A stretch of DNA of 64,000 nucleotides from Rheinheimera sp. D18 (GCF_004345025.1 NZ_CP037745.1:1364001-1428000), one strand, 5' to 3'. Numbered from the stretch's first letter, positions 47,498-57,130 are shown. The notes: generated from the sequence alone by a model not told the origin. Numbers and translations: made by a program.

Positions 47498-48439
47498 ATG
47501 TCAATTAAAATAGGTATTAGTGCCTGTGTGCTCGGTGAAAAAGTGCGCTACGACGGTGGCCATAAGGCCTCTGGTTTCTGTGTTAGTCAGCTTGCACCCT
47601 TGGTTAGTTATGTGCCTATTTGTCCCGAAATGGCTATTGGTATGAGTGCGCCGCGCCCAGCAATACGCTTACAGCTAGACAATGAGTTACGTGTCCAATT
47701 GGTGCAAAGTAACGATAATAGCATTAACCACACCAGCGCCATGCTCGCCTTTACTGAAAAAAAACTGCCACAGTTAAATCAATTAAGCGGCTATATCGTT
47801 TGCGCTAAATCACCCAGTTGTGGCATGGAGCGAGTACGGTTATTTGATGCGAGCGGCCATCAATTAGGCAAACAAGGCGTAGGTTTATTTACGCAACAAC
47901 TAATGCAAAGGTACCCTTGGTTACCGATAGAAGAAGACGGGCGCTTATTTGATCCTGCACTAAAAGAGAATTTTATTTGTCGAGTGTTTAGCTGTAACGA
48001 CTATCAACAAACTATGGCCGATGGGTTTACTGTAGGTAAGTTGGTAGCATTTCATAGTCGATATAAATTTTTAGTAATGGCACATAGCCCTGTAGCTTAT
48101 CGTGAGTTGGGCCGATTAGTAGCGCAAGCTAAGTTATTTTCGCCCGCCGAGTTGCAGCAACGCTATTTGCTAGAATTAATGCAAGCGCTAAAAAATATTG
48201 CTAACCGCAAGCAGCATACAAATGTGTTACAACATTTGCAGGGCTTTTTAAAAACAGGTTTAACCGCACAGGCGAAACAGGAATTATCTGAGCTAATTCA
48301 TCGTTATCGCCAAGGTTTTGTGCCGTTACTCGCGCCCATTACCTTGATCCAGCACCATTTAGCGCAGCGACCCAATGCCTATGTTTCAGCGCAACGTTAT
48401 TTTACACCTTATCCAGAAAATTTAGGTTTAAGGGGCTAG
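47498..48439 (+). CDS. ybgA: DUF523 and DUF1722 fusion protein (YbgA type)
   Basis: 313 residues: N-terminal DUF523 (KIGISACVLGEKVRYDGGHK, VCPEMAIGM-like VPICPEMAIGMSAPRP, SPSCGMERV, conserved Cys) to about 150, then DUF1722/YbgA (FHSRYKFLVMAHSPVAYREL near 190). YbgA often lies beside photolyase genes; here its stop is 2 bp before phr, so they share a transcript. The DUF523 cysteines suggest a metal or thiol site. Biochemical role unproven. Confidence 0.9.
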   Translation: MSIKIGISACVLGEKVRYDGGHKASGFCVSQLAPLVSYVPICPEMAIGMSAPRPAIRLQLDNELRVQLVQSNDNSINHTSAMLAFTEKKLPQLNQLSGYIVCAKSPSCGMERVRLFDASGHQLGKQGVGLFTQQLMQRYPWLPIEEDGRLFDPALKENFICRVFSCNDYQQTMADGFTVGKLVAFHSRYKFLVMAHSPVAYRELGRLVAQAKLFSPAELQQRYLLELMQALKNIANRKQHTNVLQHLQGFLKTGLTAQAKQELSELIHRYRQGFVPLLAPITLIQHHLAQRPNAYVSAQRYFTPYPENLGLRG

Positions 48440-48441
48440 TC

Positions 48442-49887
48442 ATGAATAGCCTAAACCTCGTGTGGTTACGTAATGACTTACGCAGTTATGATAACGTCTG
48501 TTTACACAGTGCAATAGAGCATGCAAAGCGCACTGCAAGCCAAGTATTAGTCTTGTTTATTGCTACTCCAGATACCTGGCAGCTGCATGACATGGCAGCA
48601 ATAAAACAAGATTTGCTTCGACGTCGAGTTTTGCAATTACAGCAAGAACTTGCCGAGCTTGCTATACCTTTACTCGCGATTGAAGGTAGCAGCTATGCGG
48701 ATACCCCGCAGATATTTGCTGCGCTAAGTAAGCGCTTTGTACTTAACGTTTTTCTACAAACGGAATACGAACTACGCGAGCAACAGCGCGATGCTGCTGT
48801 AGAACAGCTGGTATTAAGCTCGGGCGGGCAGTTTATCCGGTTTGATAGCCAATGCATTATGCCGCCAGGCGCTATACGCACGCAGCAAGGGGCGATATAT
48901 AGAGTATTTACGCCATTTAAGCGTACCTGGCTAAGCGCCTTACACAGTCAAGGTGTGACGTGTTATCCCAGACCTAAAACTATTGAGCAAGCAGCATTAA
49001 TGCTCCCTGAGTTTACGCCAATGCAGACCGGTGATAATAGCTCGGTCGATTGGCCAGTTGCAGAGCAAGACGTGCTTAATTTACTGCGCGCGTTTTGTCG
49101 AGAAAAGGTAGCCAATTACACCAATGCACGGGATTATCCCGCCATTGCTGGCACATCAAAGCTGTCGGCGTATTTAGCTATCGGTGTGGTGTCAGCCGCA
49201 CAGTGCGTTGCTAGATTACAAATGGAAATGAAAGACAGTTGGCAGCAGGATAAAAGCGGCGCCGAGGTCTGGCTATCAGAGCTTATTTGGCGTGAATTTT
49301 ATAAACATATATTAGTCGCTTACCCAAATCTAATTAAGCATCAGCCGTTTCAGATAGAAACAAACGGCATACGCTGGAGTAATAATCAGGCATTATTTCA
49401 AGCGTGGTGTGAAGGTAAAACCGGCTACCCGATAGTTGATGCGGCGATGCGCCAACTCAACCAAACCGGTTGGATGCATAATCGATTACGCATGATTACC
49501 GCTAGCTTTTTGGTAAAAGACTTACATATCGATTGGCGTTGGGGCGAGCGCTACTTTATGTCAAAACTGATTGATGGTGAATTTGCAGCTAATAATGGTG
49601 GCTGGCAGTGGGCAGCCTCTACCGGTACCGATGCCGTACCTTACTTTAGAATATTTAACCCAACCAGCCAAAGTGAGAAGTTTGATCCAAGCGGCGAGTT
49701 TATACGTTTATACGTACCTGAACTGCGTCATCTGAAAGAAAAATCGATACATTGGCCGCATAATAATGGACTGGTTTTGGCGTATCCCGCACCAATTGTC
49801 GATCATGCCGTAGCACGTAAATATACACTCGAACTTTTTGCAGAGGTAAAAAATCGGTATGAACACAGCGCCAACACCACGCATTGA
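48442..49887 (+). CDS. phrB: Deoxyribodipyrimidine photolyase
   Basis: 481 residues: N-terminal antenna domain (LNLVWLRNDLRSYDN) and C-terminal FAD domain with WLSELIWREFYKHIL near 275, GKTGYPIVDAAMRQL near 328, MHNRLRMITASFLVKDLHI and NNGGWQWAASTGTDAVPYFR near 384. The GWQWAASTG context and DAxPYFRIFNP pattern fit class I CPD photolyases. Repairs UV pyrimidine dimers with blue light. Second gene of a photo-stress operon. Confidence 0.95.
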   Translation: MNSLNLVWLRNDLRSYDNVCLHSAIEHAKRTASQVLVLFIATPDTWQLHDMAAIKQDLLRRRVLQLQQELAELAIPLLAIEGSSYADTPQIFAALSKRFVLNVFLQTEYELREQQRDAAVEQLVLSSGGQFIRFDSQCIMPPGAIRTQQGAIYRVFTPFKRTWLSALHSQGVTCYPRPKTIEQAALMLPEFTPMQTGDNSSVDWPVAEQDVLNLLRAFCREKVANYTNARDYPAIAGTSKLSAYLAIGVVSAAQCVARLQMEMKDSWQQDKSGAEVWLSELIWREFYKHILVAYPNLIKHQPFQIETNGIRWSNNQALFQAWCEGKTGYPIVDAAMRQLNQTGWMHNRLRMITASFLVKDLHIDWRWGERYFMSKLIDGEFAANNGGWQWAASTGTDAVPYFRIFNPTSQSEKFDPSGEFIRLYVPELRHLKEKSIHWPHNNGLVLAYPAPIVDHAVARKYTLELFAEVKNRYEHSANTTH

Positions 49888-50305
49888 GCAATTTTTAACG
49901 TTTTATAACAATTTATCGAGCGCTAATTTAGAGCAATTAGCGCAATTGTATCATGCGGATATTACCTTTATTGATCCCGTGCATCAGCTTAATAGTCGAC
50001 AAGCATTAAGCCAGTATTTTGCTCATGCTTACGAACGGTTGCAGCAGTGTCGGTTTACGGCTGCTGAGAAGTTAGAGCAAGCAGAGCAAGGTTTTATTAG
50101 CTGGAAAATGCAGTTTGCTCACCCAGCAATAGCTAAGGGTAAATTACTTGAGGTTGACGGTTGTAGCGTACTTAGGTGGCAAGACAATATGATAATTTAT
50201 CAGCGCGATTATTACGATTTAGATGCAATGGTATTCCAACATCTACCAATTTTAGGTTGGCTTACCGCTAAGGTAAAGCACCGCATGGCCAACAGCAACG
50301 CTTAG
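49859..50305 (+). CDS. NTF2-like/SnoaL family protein
   Basis: 148 residues, NTF2-like: FLTFYNNLSSANLEQLAQLY, DITFIDPVHQLNSRQALSQY and a closing AMVFQHLPILGWLTAKVKHR. ATG 49859 overlaps the photolyase end by 29 bp, so is coupled. In many gammaproteobacteria such a gene sits between phr and the flavin oxidoreductase. Activity unknown. Confidence 0.85.
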   Translation: MNTAPTPRIEQFLTFYNNLSSANLEQLAQLYHADITFIDPVHQLNSRQALSQYFAHAYERLQQCRFTAAEKLEQAEQGFISWKMQFAHPAIAKGKLLEVDGCSVLRWQDNMIIYQRDYYDLDAMVFQHLPILGWLTAKVKHRMANSNA

Positions 50306-50330
50306 CATAGGCTATAGCAAAAGGAGTAGT

Positions 50331-51587
50331 ATGCGTATAGCAGTTATTGGTGGTGGTATTGCAGGTATGATGACCTGGTACCTGCTGCAAAGAAAACACG
50401 ACGTTACCCTAATCGAGGCTAATAGTTACTTGGGCGGCCACACCGCAACGGTTGACGTTGAAGTGCAGGGTAAACTTTATGCGATAGATACTGGTTTTAT
50501 TGTGTTTAATAATTGGACCTATCCTATTTTTAACCGCTTTATTGCTGAACTAGGCGTGGCGTTTCAGCATACACAAATGAGTTTTTCGGTAAAGAATAGC
50601 GCACAAAATCTTGAATATAACGGCAACACACTTGCCAGTTTATTTGCGCAGCGGCGTAATCTATTTCGGCCATCATTCTGGCTGATGTTACGTGATATCG
50701 TTAAGTTTAATAAGCTGGGTAAACGCTTGTTAACTGAAAATTCAGCTGATTTAGAGCTGTCTTTGGGCGACTTTCTTATAAAATATAATTTTGGCGTAGC
50801 AATTCGCGATAACTATCTTATGCCTATGGGTGCAGCTATTTGGTCGGCGGGTTTGTCAGATATGCCAGCATTTCCGGTAAGGTTTTTTCTACGATTTTTT
50901 AATAACCATGGCTTGCTTAATATTACTGATAGGCCGCAGTGGTCGGTAATAAAAGGCGGTTCAAAGCGCTATGTTGAAGCATTACAAGCCAAGCTTGGTA
51001 GCGAAAACGTAAAGTTAGGTCAAACCGTTACTTCAATTAAGCGCGATGCTAACGGCGTAACCATTAACTATGTTGATGGCCGCACTGAGCAGTACGATAA
51101 GCTAGTATTGGCTTGTCATAGTGACCAAGCATTGAAGTTATTAGCCAATGATGCAAGCCAAGACGAGCGCAATGTGCTTGGCGGTATCGCCTATCAGGGC
51201 AACGAAGTAATACTGCACACCGATACGCGTTTACTACCCAAGAGGCCGCGGGCGTGGGCAGCATGGAACTATAATTTAGACACCAGTATCAACCAACGTG
51301 CGACCTTAACCTATAATATGAACTTATTACAGGGCATAACAGCACCAGTGACATTTTGTGTTACGTTAAACAATTCAGCAGCAATTGACAGCTCAAAGGT
51401 GCTAGGCCGCTATCACTATGCGCATCCGGTATATAACCATCGTACTTTAGCTGCACAACAACAGCGGCATGTTATAAATGGTGTTAACCATACCTATTTT
51501 TGTGGCGCATACTGGTATAACGGCTTTCATGAAGATGGTGCCAGAAGCGCTGTCGATGTTGCCGGCTTATTGGGGGTTGAGTATTAA
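50331..51587 (+). CDS. FAD-dependent oxidoreductase of the cfa cluster
   Basis: 418 residues. Start is the dinucleotide-binding motif VIGGGIAGMMTWYLLQRKHD with EANSYLGGHT next, a flavin amine-oxidase-like fold; FCGAYWYNGFHEDGARSAVD near the end is the second flavin contact. This family always accompanies DUF1365 and cyclopropane synthase genes and is thought to modify fatty acids, though the reaction is not settled. It overlaps the DUF1365 gene by one base (TAATG). Confidence 0.9.
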   Translation: MRIAVIGGGIAGMMTWYLLQRKHDVTLIEANSYLGGHTATVDVEVQGKLYAIDTGFIVFNNWTYPIFNRFIAELGVAFQHTQMSFSVKNSAQNLEYNGNTLASLFAQRRNLFRPSFWLMLRDIVKFNKLGKRLLTENSADLELSLGDFLIKYNFGVAIRDNYLMPMGAAIWSAGLSDMPAFPVRFFLRFFNNHGLLNITDRPQWSVIKGGSKRYVEALQAKLGSENVKLGQTVTSIKRDANGVTINYVDGRTEQYDKLVLACHSDQALKLLANDASQDERNVLGGIAYQGNEVILHTDTRLLPKRPRAWAAWNYNLDTSINQRATLTYNMNLLQGITAPVTFCVTLNNSAAIDSSKVLGRYHYAHPVYNHRTLAAQQQRHVINGVNHTYFCGAYWYNGFHEDGARSAVDVAGLLGVEY

Positions 51588-52351
51588 TGCAAGCTGGACA
51601 TGCCGTATATCAAGGTGAAGTAGGGCATTTAAGGGTATCGCCGCGTAAACACGGCTTTAGTTATCCGTTGGCGCACTATTGGCTAGATTGCCATGAACTT
51701 ACCAAGGTGTCACTTGAGGCGAAAGGTATTAAATACCAGCGTTTTGGCGCATTAAGTTATCGACGTAAAGATTATCTTGCCGGTGCTGATTCGGTATTTC
51801 AGGCAGTGAGCGATAAGGTGAAATTGCTAGGCGGTGAGCTAACACCGACTAGCGTATTTATACTGACGCCTTTGGCAAATTGGGGAGTGTATTTTAGTCC
51901 GCTAACCTTGTATTACTGCTTTGATGCACAGAGTAACTTTTGTTATTTATTAGCCGAGGTAACAAACACACCATGGAATGAGCGGCATTATTATCTGCAA
52001 ACCATAAGTGGCAACCAACAGCGTTATCGACATGATAAAGCGTTTCATGTGTCACCTTTTAACCCAATAAATATGCAGTACCACTGGCAAATTACCTCGC
52101 CAGATGACAATTTACTCTGCAGTATTCGTAATACACAGGATGATAAGCCCATTTTCAGCGCGTGGATTAAACTGCAACGGCAAGAGCTGACGGCAAGTTG
52201 GAAACGTAATTGGCTGATCCGTAATCCGTGGCAAAACGTACAGGTAGTACTGCGCATTTATTGGCATGCGCTGAAGTTATATTTCAAAGGTATACCGGTG
52301 CACGCCCACCCTAAAACGAAGGAAAAAAAGCATGACAATGAGTCTAACTGA
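51587..52351 (+). CDS. DUF1365 protein
   Basis: 254 residues of DUF1365: VYQGEVGHLRVSPRKHGFSY, LTPLANWGVYFSPLTLYYCF near 105, LAEVTNTPWNERHYY and KAFHVSPFNPINMQYHW near 152. Member of the FAD oxidoreductase-DUF1365-cfa group. Unknown biochemistry; likely acts on membrane lipid acyl chains. Its end overlaps cfa by 20 bp. Confidence 0.92.
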   Translation: MQAGHAVYQGEVGHLRVSPRKHGFSYPLAHYWLDCHELTKVSLEAKGIKYQRFGALSYRRKDYLAGADSVFQAVSDKVKLLGGELTPTSVFILTPLANWGVYFSPLTLYYCFDAQSNFCYLLAEVTNTPWNERHYYLQTISGNQQRYRHDKAFHVSPFNPINMQYHWQITSPDDNLLCSIRNTQDDKPIFSAWIKLQRQELTASWKRNWLIRNPWQNVQVVLRIYWHALKLYFKGIPVHAHPKTKEKKHDNESN

Positions 52352-53576
52352 AACGTCTGTTTTCGCTAATTTGACGTGGTTTGACCGCTTATGCCGTAAG
52401 TTTGCACTGGATTTTATCAGTCAGCTAAAACATGGCGATATTACGGTAGTGGAAGGCAATCAGCGTTATTGTTTTGGTGATAGCGCTGCTGAATTAAAAA
52501 CGGTAATAACGGTGCTTGAGCCAGCGTTTTATAGAAAAATGGTGCTGTCGGGTTCAGTTGGTGGTGGTGAGGCCTATATTAATGGTTTTTGGCGCTGCGA
52601 TAATTTAACGGCGTTAGTGCGTATTTTTGCACTTAATTTAGACACACTAGATAAGCTTGATTCAGCGATAACACGGCTTGGTCGGCCAATATTAAAGTTA
52701 ATAGACCGAGGTAATCGAAATTCTAAACAGCAAGCGAAAAAAAATATTGCCGCGCATTATGATCTAGGCAATGACATGTATCGCTTGTTTTTAGATGACA
52801 GCATGATGTATTCCAGCGCAGTTTATAAAGATGACAGCGTTAGCTTAGCCCAAGCACAGCAAGATAAATTAAAACTTATTTGTGAAAAGCTACAGTTAAA
52901 ATCAACTGATCATCTAATAGAAATAGGCACCGGTTGGGGCGCAATGGCGATCTATGCTGCCCAGCATTATGGCTGCAGGGTTACCACTACGACGATTTCG
53001 CAACAGCAGTACGATTACGCCAAAACGCGTATAGAGCAGCTAGGCTTGCAAGATAATATTACTTTGTTGTTAGAAGATTATCGTGATCTTAGTGGCGAAT
53101 ACGACAAGTTGGTGTCTATCGAAATGGTAGAAGCTGTGGGCGAGGCATACCTTGATACTTACTTTGAAAAATGTGCCAGTTTATTAAAACCTGACGGTTT
53201 AATGGTGTTACAAGCGATAACAATAGTAGATCAGCGTTATCAGCAGTATGTAAAAGAAGTCGATTTTATTAAACGCTATGTCTTTCCGGGAGGCTGTTTA
53301 CCTTCAGTTAGCCGAATGACCGACGCGATAAGCCGTAACACAAACTTAGTGGTTCGCCATTTACAAGATATCGGTTTTGATTACGCACGCACACTTAAAC
53401 ATTGGAGCGATAACTTTATGCACTCGCGTGATAAAGTGCATCAACTGGGTTACGACGATAATTTCGTGCGCTTGTGGCAGTTTTATCTAAGCTATTGTGA
53501 GGGGGGGTTTTTAGAGCGTTCAACTAGTGCGGTGCATTTAGTGCTATCTAAGCCAGGCAACCGCAGTTATATATAG
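52332..53576 (+). CDS. cfa: Cyclopropane-fatty-acyl-phospholipid synthase
   Basis: 414 residues; CFA/Mycolic-acid-type methyltransferase with SAM motif LIEIGTGWGAMAIYAA near 194, AHYDLGNDMYRLFLDDSMMY near 143 and KRYVFPGGCLPSVS near 310. It adds a methylene group to unsaturated acyl chains. ATG 52332 has AAGGA upstream (a second ATG two codons later is possible). Last gene of the photo-stress operon; an ECF sigma and ChrR anti-sigma usually control this set, but neither is in the window. Confidence 0.93.
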   Translation: MTMSLTETSVFANLTWFDRLCRKFALDFISQLKHGDITVVEGNQRYCFGDSAAELKTVITVLEPAFYRKMVLSGSVGGGEAYINGFWRCDNLTALVRIFALNLDTLDKLDSAITRLGRPILKLIDRGNRNSKQQAKKNIAAHYDLGNDMYRLFLDDSMMYSSAVYKDDSVSLAQAQQDKLKLICEKLQLKSTDHLIEIGTGWGAMAIYAAQHYGCRVTTTTISQQQYDYAKTRIEQLGLQDNITLLLEDYRDLSGEYDKLVSIEMVEAVGEAYLDTYFEKCASLLKPDGLMVLQAITIVDQRYQQYVKEVDFIKRYVFPGGCLPSVSRMTDAISRNTNLVVRHLQDIGFDYARTLKHWSDNFMHSRDKVHQLGYDDNFVRLWQFYLSYCEGGFLERSTSAVHLVLSKPGNRSYI

Positions 53577-53591
53577 TAGTTTGGTTATTAG

Positions 53592-53624
53592 CTTACTGAA
53601 TTATGTTCTAGGTAATTCAGTAAG
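53592..53624. terminator. Inverted repeat between cfa and cvfB
   Basis: Perfect 12-bp arms CTTACTGAATTA and TAATTCAGTAAG, 9-nt loop, between convergent genes. No strong U-run, so terminator activity is likely but not certain. Confidence 0.7.
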
Positions 53625-53650
53625 CCTATTCTAATGTGGGCAAATCGGCT

Positions 53651-54484
53651 CTAGTTATTCACTAAAATAATGCCCTCGTCTAAAATGACGATTTTCTTTT
53701 CTTTATATAAGCTGCCAATAGCCTGTTTATAGGCTTTTTTACTGACGCCAAATGCGGCGTAAATCAGCTCTGGTGAGCTTTTATCTGTTAAGGCTAACTT
53801 GCCACCATTTTGTTCTAACTTTCGCAGCACTTGCTCTGTTAGCTCTAATGCCTGTTTAAAGGTCGATGCGTTTAAGCGCAAATCAATTTTGCCGTCATCG
53901 CGTACTTTAACAATAAAAGCCGACATTCTTTCGCCACGACGTAACGGTTTAAACACTTCGCTTTTATACAATACACCCCAATGCTGATTATTCACCACCG
54001 CCTTGTAGCCAATATCAGTTTGCTCAGAAATAATAATATTTACTTTATCTCCCGCATTATAGTGTGCAGGAGTTTTGTGTATGTGGCGGTCTAGTTTGCT
54101 TGAGGCAACAATGCGGTTACTGTTATCGACATAGCAGTACAGTAAATATTTTTGCCCTTCTTTAAGTGGAATTTGCTGTTCGCTAAAGGGGACGAGTAAG
54201 TCTTTCTTTAAGCCCCAATTAACAAAGGCGCCCACTTTTGTTGTCGCGACAACATCAAGCTGTGCTATTTCGCCCACCTTTATTTTTGGCCGCTCGGTGG
54301 TCGCAATTAACTGATCTTCAGAATCGAGATAGAGAAAAACATCAATTTCACTGCCAATCTCTAAACCTGCAGGGGTGACGTTATTAGGCAGTAAAATTTC
54401 GCCCCAACTTAAACCATCAAGATAAAAGCCAAATTTAACCTGTTTTTTAACCGTTAAACGGTTTATTTTTCCAAGAGCAAGCAT
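53651..54484 (-). CDS. cvfB: CvfB-like S1 RNA-binding protein
   Basis: 277 residues with three S1-type OB domains and a winged-helix end: VKFGFYLDGLSWGEILLPNN (residues 16-35), VGAFVNWGLKKDLLVPFSEQ near 84, DIGYKAVVNNQHWGVLYKSE near 155, and AFGVSKKAYKQAIGSLYKEK near 248. This is the CvfB/YitL family, implicated in RNA binding and virulence-factor control. The gene is single and divergent from the rlmF remnant. Confidence 0.9.
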   Translation of the reverse strand: MLALGKINRLTVKKQVKFGFYLDGLSWGEILLPNNVTPAGLEIGSEIDVFLYLDSEDQLIATTERPKIKVGEIAQLDVVATTKVGAFVNWGLKKDLLVPFSEQQIPLKEGQKYLLYCYVDNSNRIVASSKLDRHIHKTPAHYNAGDKVNIIISEQTDIGYKAVVNNQHWGVLYKSEVFKPLRRGERMSAFIVKVRDDGKIDLRLNASTFKQALELTEQVLRKLEQNGGKLALTDKSSPELIYAAFGVSKKAYKQAIGSLYKEKKIVILDEGIILVNN

Positions 54485-54619
54485 GCGGTATCCATAAGTT
54501 AGCCCAAGCGGGCATAAGGTAATTATGACTATTGTAACGGTTTTTTTTACTCACCGCTGTATATTAGCCACGGCATGATAAACTTAACCTCTTTGACCAA
54601 TTTAAAGGCCAATGTTTAG

Positions 54620-55220
54620 GTGTCTTCAGAGCAATTACTTCATCCACGTAACCCGCATCAAGGCGGTTATAATTTTGCTGAGCTGTGTGCAGCAACGCCT
54701 AATTTAGCCGCGTTTGTAAGGCTAAATCCTAAAGGTGAGTCAACCATTGATTTCGCTAACAGCACTGCGGTAGTTTTGCTTAATCAAGCGCTGCTGGCAA
54801 AGTTTTCAACGCTTTGATTTAACGATGTGTAACCCGCCATTTTTTAGTTCTCAGGCCGAAGCTAATGCGGCGAATATGCGTAAATGGACGAAGTTAGAAC
54901 AGCCGGAGCAAGGGCAAAACCGAAACTTTGCTGGCCAGCAACATGAGTTATGGTGCGACGGTGGTGAGCTAAAATTTATTAAGCAAATGATTACTGAAAG
55001 TCAGTTATTTAAGCAGCAGGTATGTTGGTTTAGCAGTTTAGTGTCGCAGCAAAAACATATTGCACCGTTACAAAAGCTACTACGTAGCGTGGGTGTAATG
55101 CAAAGCGAGGTGATTGCAATGCGCCAAGGGCAAAAAGTAAGCCGAATCTTAGTTTGGAGTTATTTGACGGTTGCACAACAAACGCAGTGGTTAAGCTTAG
55201 ATACAACGCCAGATATCTAA
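54620..55220 (+). pseudogene. rlmF: rlmF (23S rRNA m6A1618 methyltransferase) with internal deletion
   Basis: The 5' part (GTG 54620; [18 protein letters not shown]) ends in [10 protein letters not shown] and then a frameshift to TGA at 54815-54817. The 3' part, starting in another frame around 54805 ([15 protein letters not shown]), holds the catalytic NPPF and QQHELWCDGGELKFIKQMI to the end. Compared with the 308-residue E. coli enzyme about 110 residues are missing at the joint, including the SAM-binding glycine motif, so no active enzyme can form. The loss predicts unmethylated A1618. An assembly error is the alternative. Confidence 0.88.
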
Positions 55221-55308
55221 CTCTTTCGTGTTAATAGCACACAGATTGTTAGTTAATCGATTTTAATAATTCAAACGTATAACATACAACAATACGTTGG
55301 AGGCGGGT

Positions 55309-55596
55309 ATGGATTGGCGGCAATGGTTAGATGTAAAACAGTATGAGTTTTTACTACACTGGTTTATGCGTCGGCAACGGGAGCTAAAGTTAGCTGAACT
55401 CAATGAGCCGTTAGCGTATGACGGGTTTAGCGTTTACGATCAGCTGTGCCAACAAATGTTAAAAGACGCTGAGGTTGCCTATCTAGAACGATTCTCACAA
55501 GTTGTCGTGCCGATTGCGCTGACCAATATGTTGCATTTAGCTGAGCTAGAGTTGGCGGGCAGACCGCCAAAGCCAGTGAGTAAAAGCATACATTAA
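55309..55596 (+). CDS. Small protein of unknown function
   Basis: 95 residues from ATG 55309 behind GGAGG; an upstream in-frame TTG (55297) is less likely. Sequence is helical and charged (MDWRQWLDVKQYEFLLHWFM, RQRELKLAELNEPLAYD, QLCQQMLKDAEVAYLERF) with no signal peptide. I do not recognise the family. Convergent with yejM, 10 bp apart. Confidence 0.7.
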   Translation: MDWRQWLDVKQYEFLLHWFMRRQRELKLAELNEPLAYDGFSVYDQLCQQMLKDAEVAYLERFSQVVVPIALTNMLHLAELELAGRPPKPVSKSIH

Positions 55597-55606
55597 TAAG
55601 CTCAGT

Positions 55607-57124
55607 TTACTCGGTCGGTTGTTCAATTCGCTTTAATGCATCGATTAGCATCGGCAAGTCTAGTTTGTCGTTTAATGGTAATAGGGTGCCTGCAGACCAG
55701 GTACCAAAACTGCCATCAGAGCGCAAAATAACCATTTTATCTTTTTTAAAGCTAATAATTTCTTCGCCACTAATGGTTAGTTTGGGTAGAGCGTTTGGTT
55801 TTAATAAGTTATCGCCTAACCAATTTCCATTGTCGCTGCAGCCTGCTTGCGCCAATAAAGTAGGAAACCAGTCAAGGTGCTGAGTTACTTGGTAAGGATG
55901 CAATTTTTGCAGCGCCCGCCAATTTGACCAAACTTGAGCTGGAGCCAAGCTAAATTGCTCGTGCTGGCCAGTTAAGCCCATAACGACGATATTGTCGTAG
56001 GCCTGATACCGTTGCCAATGTTGTAGTGGCGAGTTATCAAATACTATCGCAAAAGGGCTGAAAGGCGCTGTATTTACCCAAGGTAAAGTACTTATTTCCG
56101 TGCCTTCAGCACGGCTAATACTTATATTTCCAGAAGGTAGCGCACTAAACCAGCCTGGCGCAGTTGCTAAAATGTGTTCAGCATCGTCGTTGACACTGAA
56201 TTTGCCATACAGTAGATGCAGTAGTGCTTCGTTATTGTTACGCGGTGCAAAGTGTTGCTCTAACTGTTTAAAACCTTTGGCACTGAGTTGCTGCGATACG
56301 CTTGCGGTTAGGCTGTCAGTAATGAGCAATAACGTTGATTTACCCGCTTTTGTGCCATTGCATTGCAGCAGATGGCCGTTGGCAAACTCACTGGGTAAAC
56401 TCATTTTGTCTAATTGGCGCTGAGCACGGCTATTTAAATTTACTAATTGATGGCGCGCCAAAAATGTTTTGGCGGTGGCAGGGTACGACAATGGCAGCAC
56501 GTTATCTTGCTTAGTAACATCGTATTTTAAATTTGCATCGGCATGAATATGTAGGAAGTGGCTACACATAAAGCTGCCGATAAACAGCATAAATAAGGGC
56601 GCAGCAACCGCCGATTGTTTTAAGCGTTCAATTTTTTTCCAACAATAATTGCTTAGCGTTAGTTCAAGTGCCAGCAGGCACGCGGCAACGGCTATAACAA
56701 TAAACACAAAATTGCGTAAGTTGGTAACAATTTGCTGGCGTAGTAAATCAATGGTTTGCTCTAACGAGGCACTCCCAACGTGATAGCCTAAACTGGCATA
56801 TACATAGGCATCGAAAATTAGTGCGACGAGCGCAGCAGTGGCTAAGATAGCGGCTAGCCCACGAACATGACGTTGATAAGGAAACACTAATGAGATTGGG
56901 AAAATAGTTAAGATAAAAAACACAAAGCACAAAAATGCCGTATGTCCGACCCAGTTTAGTAATAGATACAGCCAACCGAGAAACGACACTGGCGACGGCT
57001 CAGCCAGCCAATACGCCGAGGTGACTGCAAGCGCCAGCAAAATATTAAAAAAGCTAAACCAGTGCCCCCAATTAAGTAACCGGTTAACTTTTTTAACTAA
57101 TGACAGGTTTTTTTCTAGCACCAT
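55607..57124 (-). CDS. yejM: YejM/PbgA-like inner-membrane sulfatase-fold protein
   Basis: 505 residues. DUF3413 N-terminus with five membrane helices (WGHWFSFFNILLALAVTSAY; GLAAILATAALVALIFDAYV; FVFIVIAVAACLLALELTLS) and a periplasmic sulfatase-fold domain (LLLITDSLTASVSQQLSAKG near 270; NIVVMGLTGQHEQF near 375). YejM/PbgA senses LPS and blocks LapB-driven LpxC degradation. This copy is about 80 residues shorter than E. coli (586), the loss being in the periplasmic part. yejL lies 6 bp upstream; yejK is divergent. Confidence 0.9.
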   Translation of the reverse strand: MVLEKNLSLVKKVNRLLNWGHWFSFFNILLALAVTSAYWLAEPSPVSFLGWLYLLLNWVGHTAFLCFVFFILTIFPISLVFPYQRHVRGLAAILATAALVALIFDAYVYASLGYHVGSASLEQTIDLLRQQIVTNLRNFVFIVIAVAACLLALELTLSNYCWKKIERLKQSAVAAPLFMLFIGSFMCSHFLHIHADANLKYDVTKQDNVLPLSYPATAKTFLARHQLVNLNSRAQRQLDKMSLPSEFANGHLLQCNGTKAGKSTLLLITDSLTASVSQQLSAKGFKQLEQHFAPRNNNEALLHLLYGKFSVNDDAEHILATAPGWFSALPSGNISISRAEGTEISTLPWVNTAPFSPFAIVFDNSPLQHWQRYQAYDNIVVMGLTGQHEQFSLAPAQVWSNWRALQKLHPYQVTQHLDWFPTLLAQAGCSDNGNWLGDNLLKPNALPKLTISGEEIISFKKDKMVILRSDGSFGTWSAGTLLPLNDKLDLPMLIDALKRIEQPTE

Positions 57125-57130
57125 GAGCGC

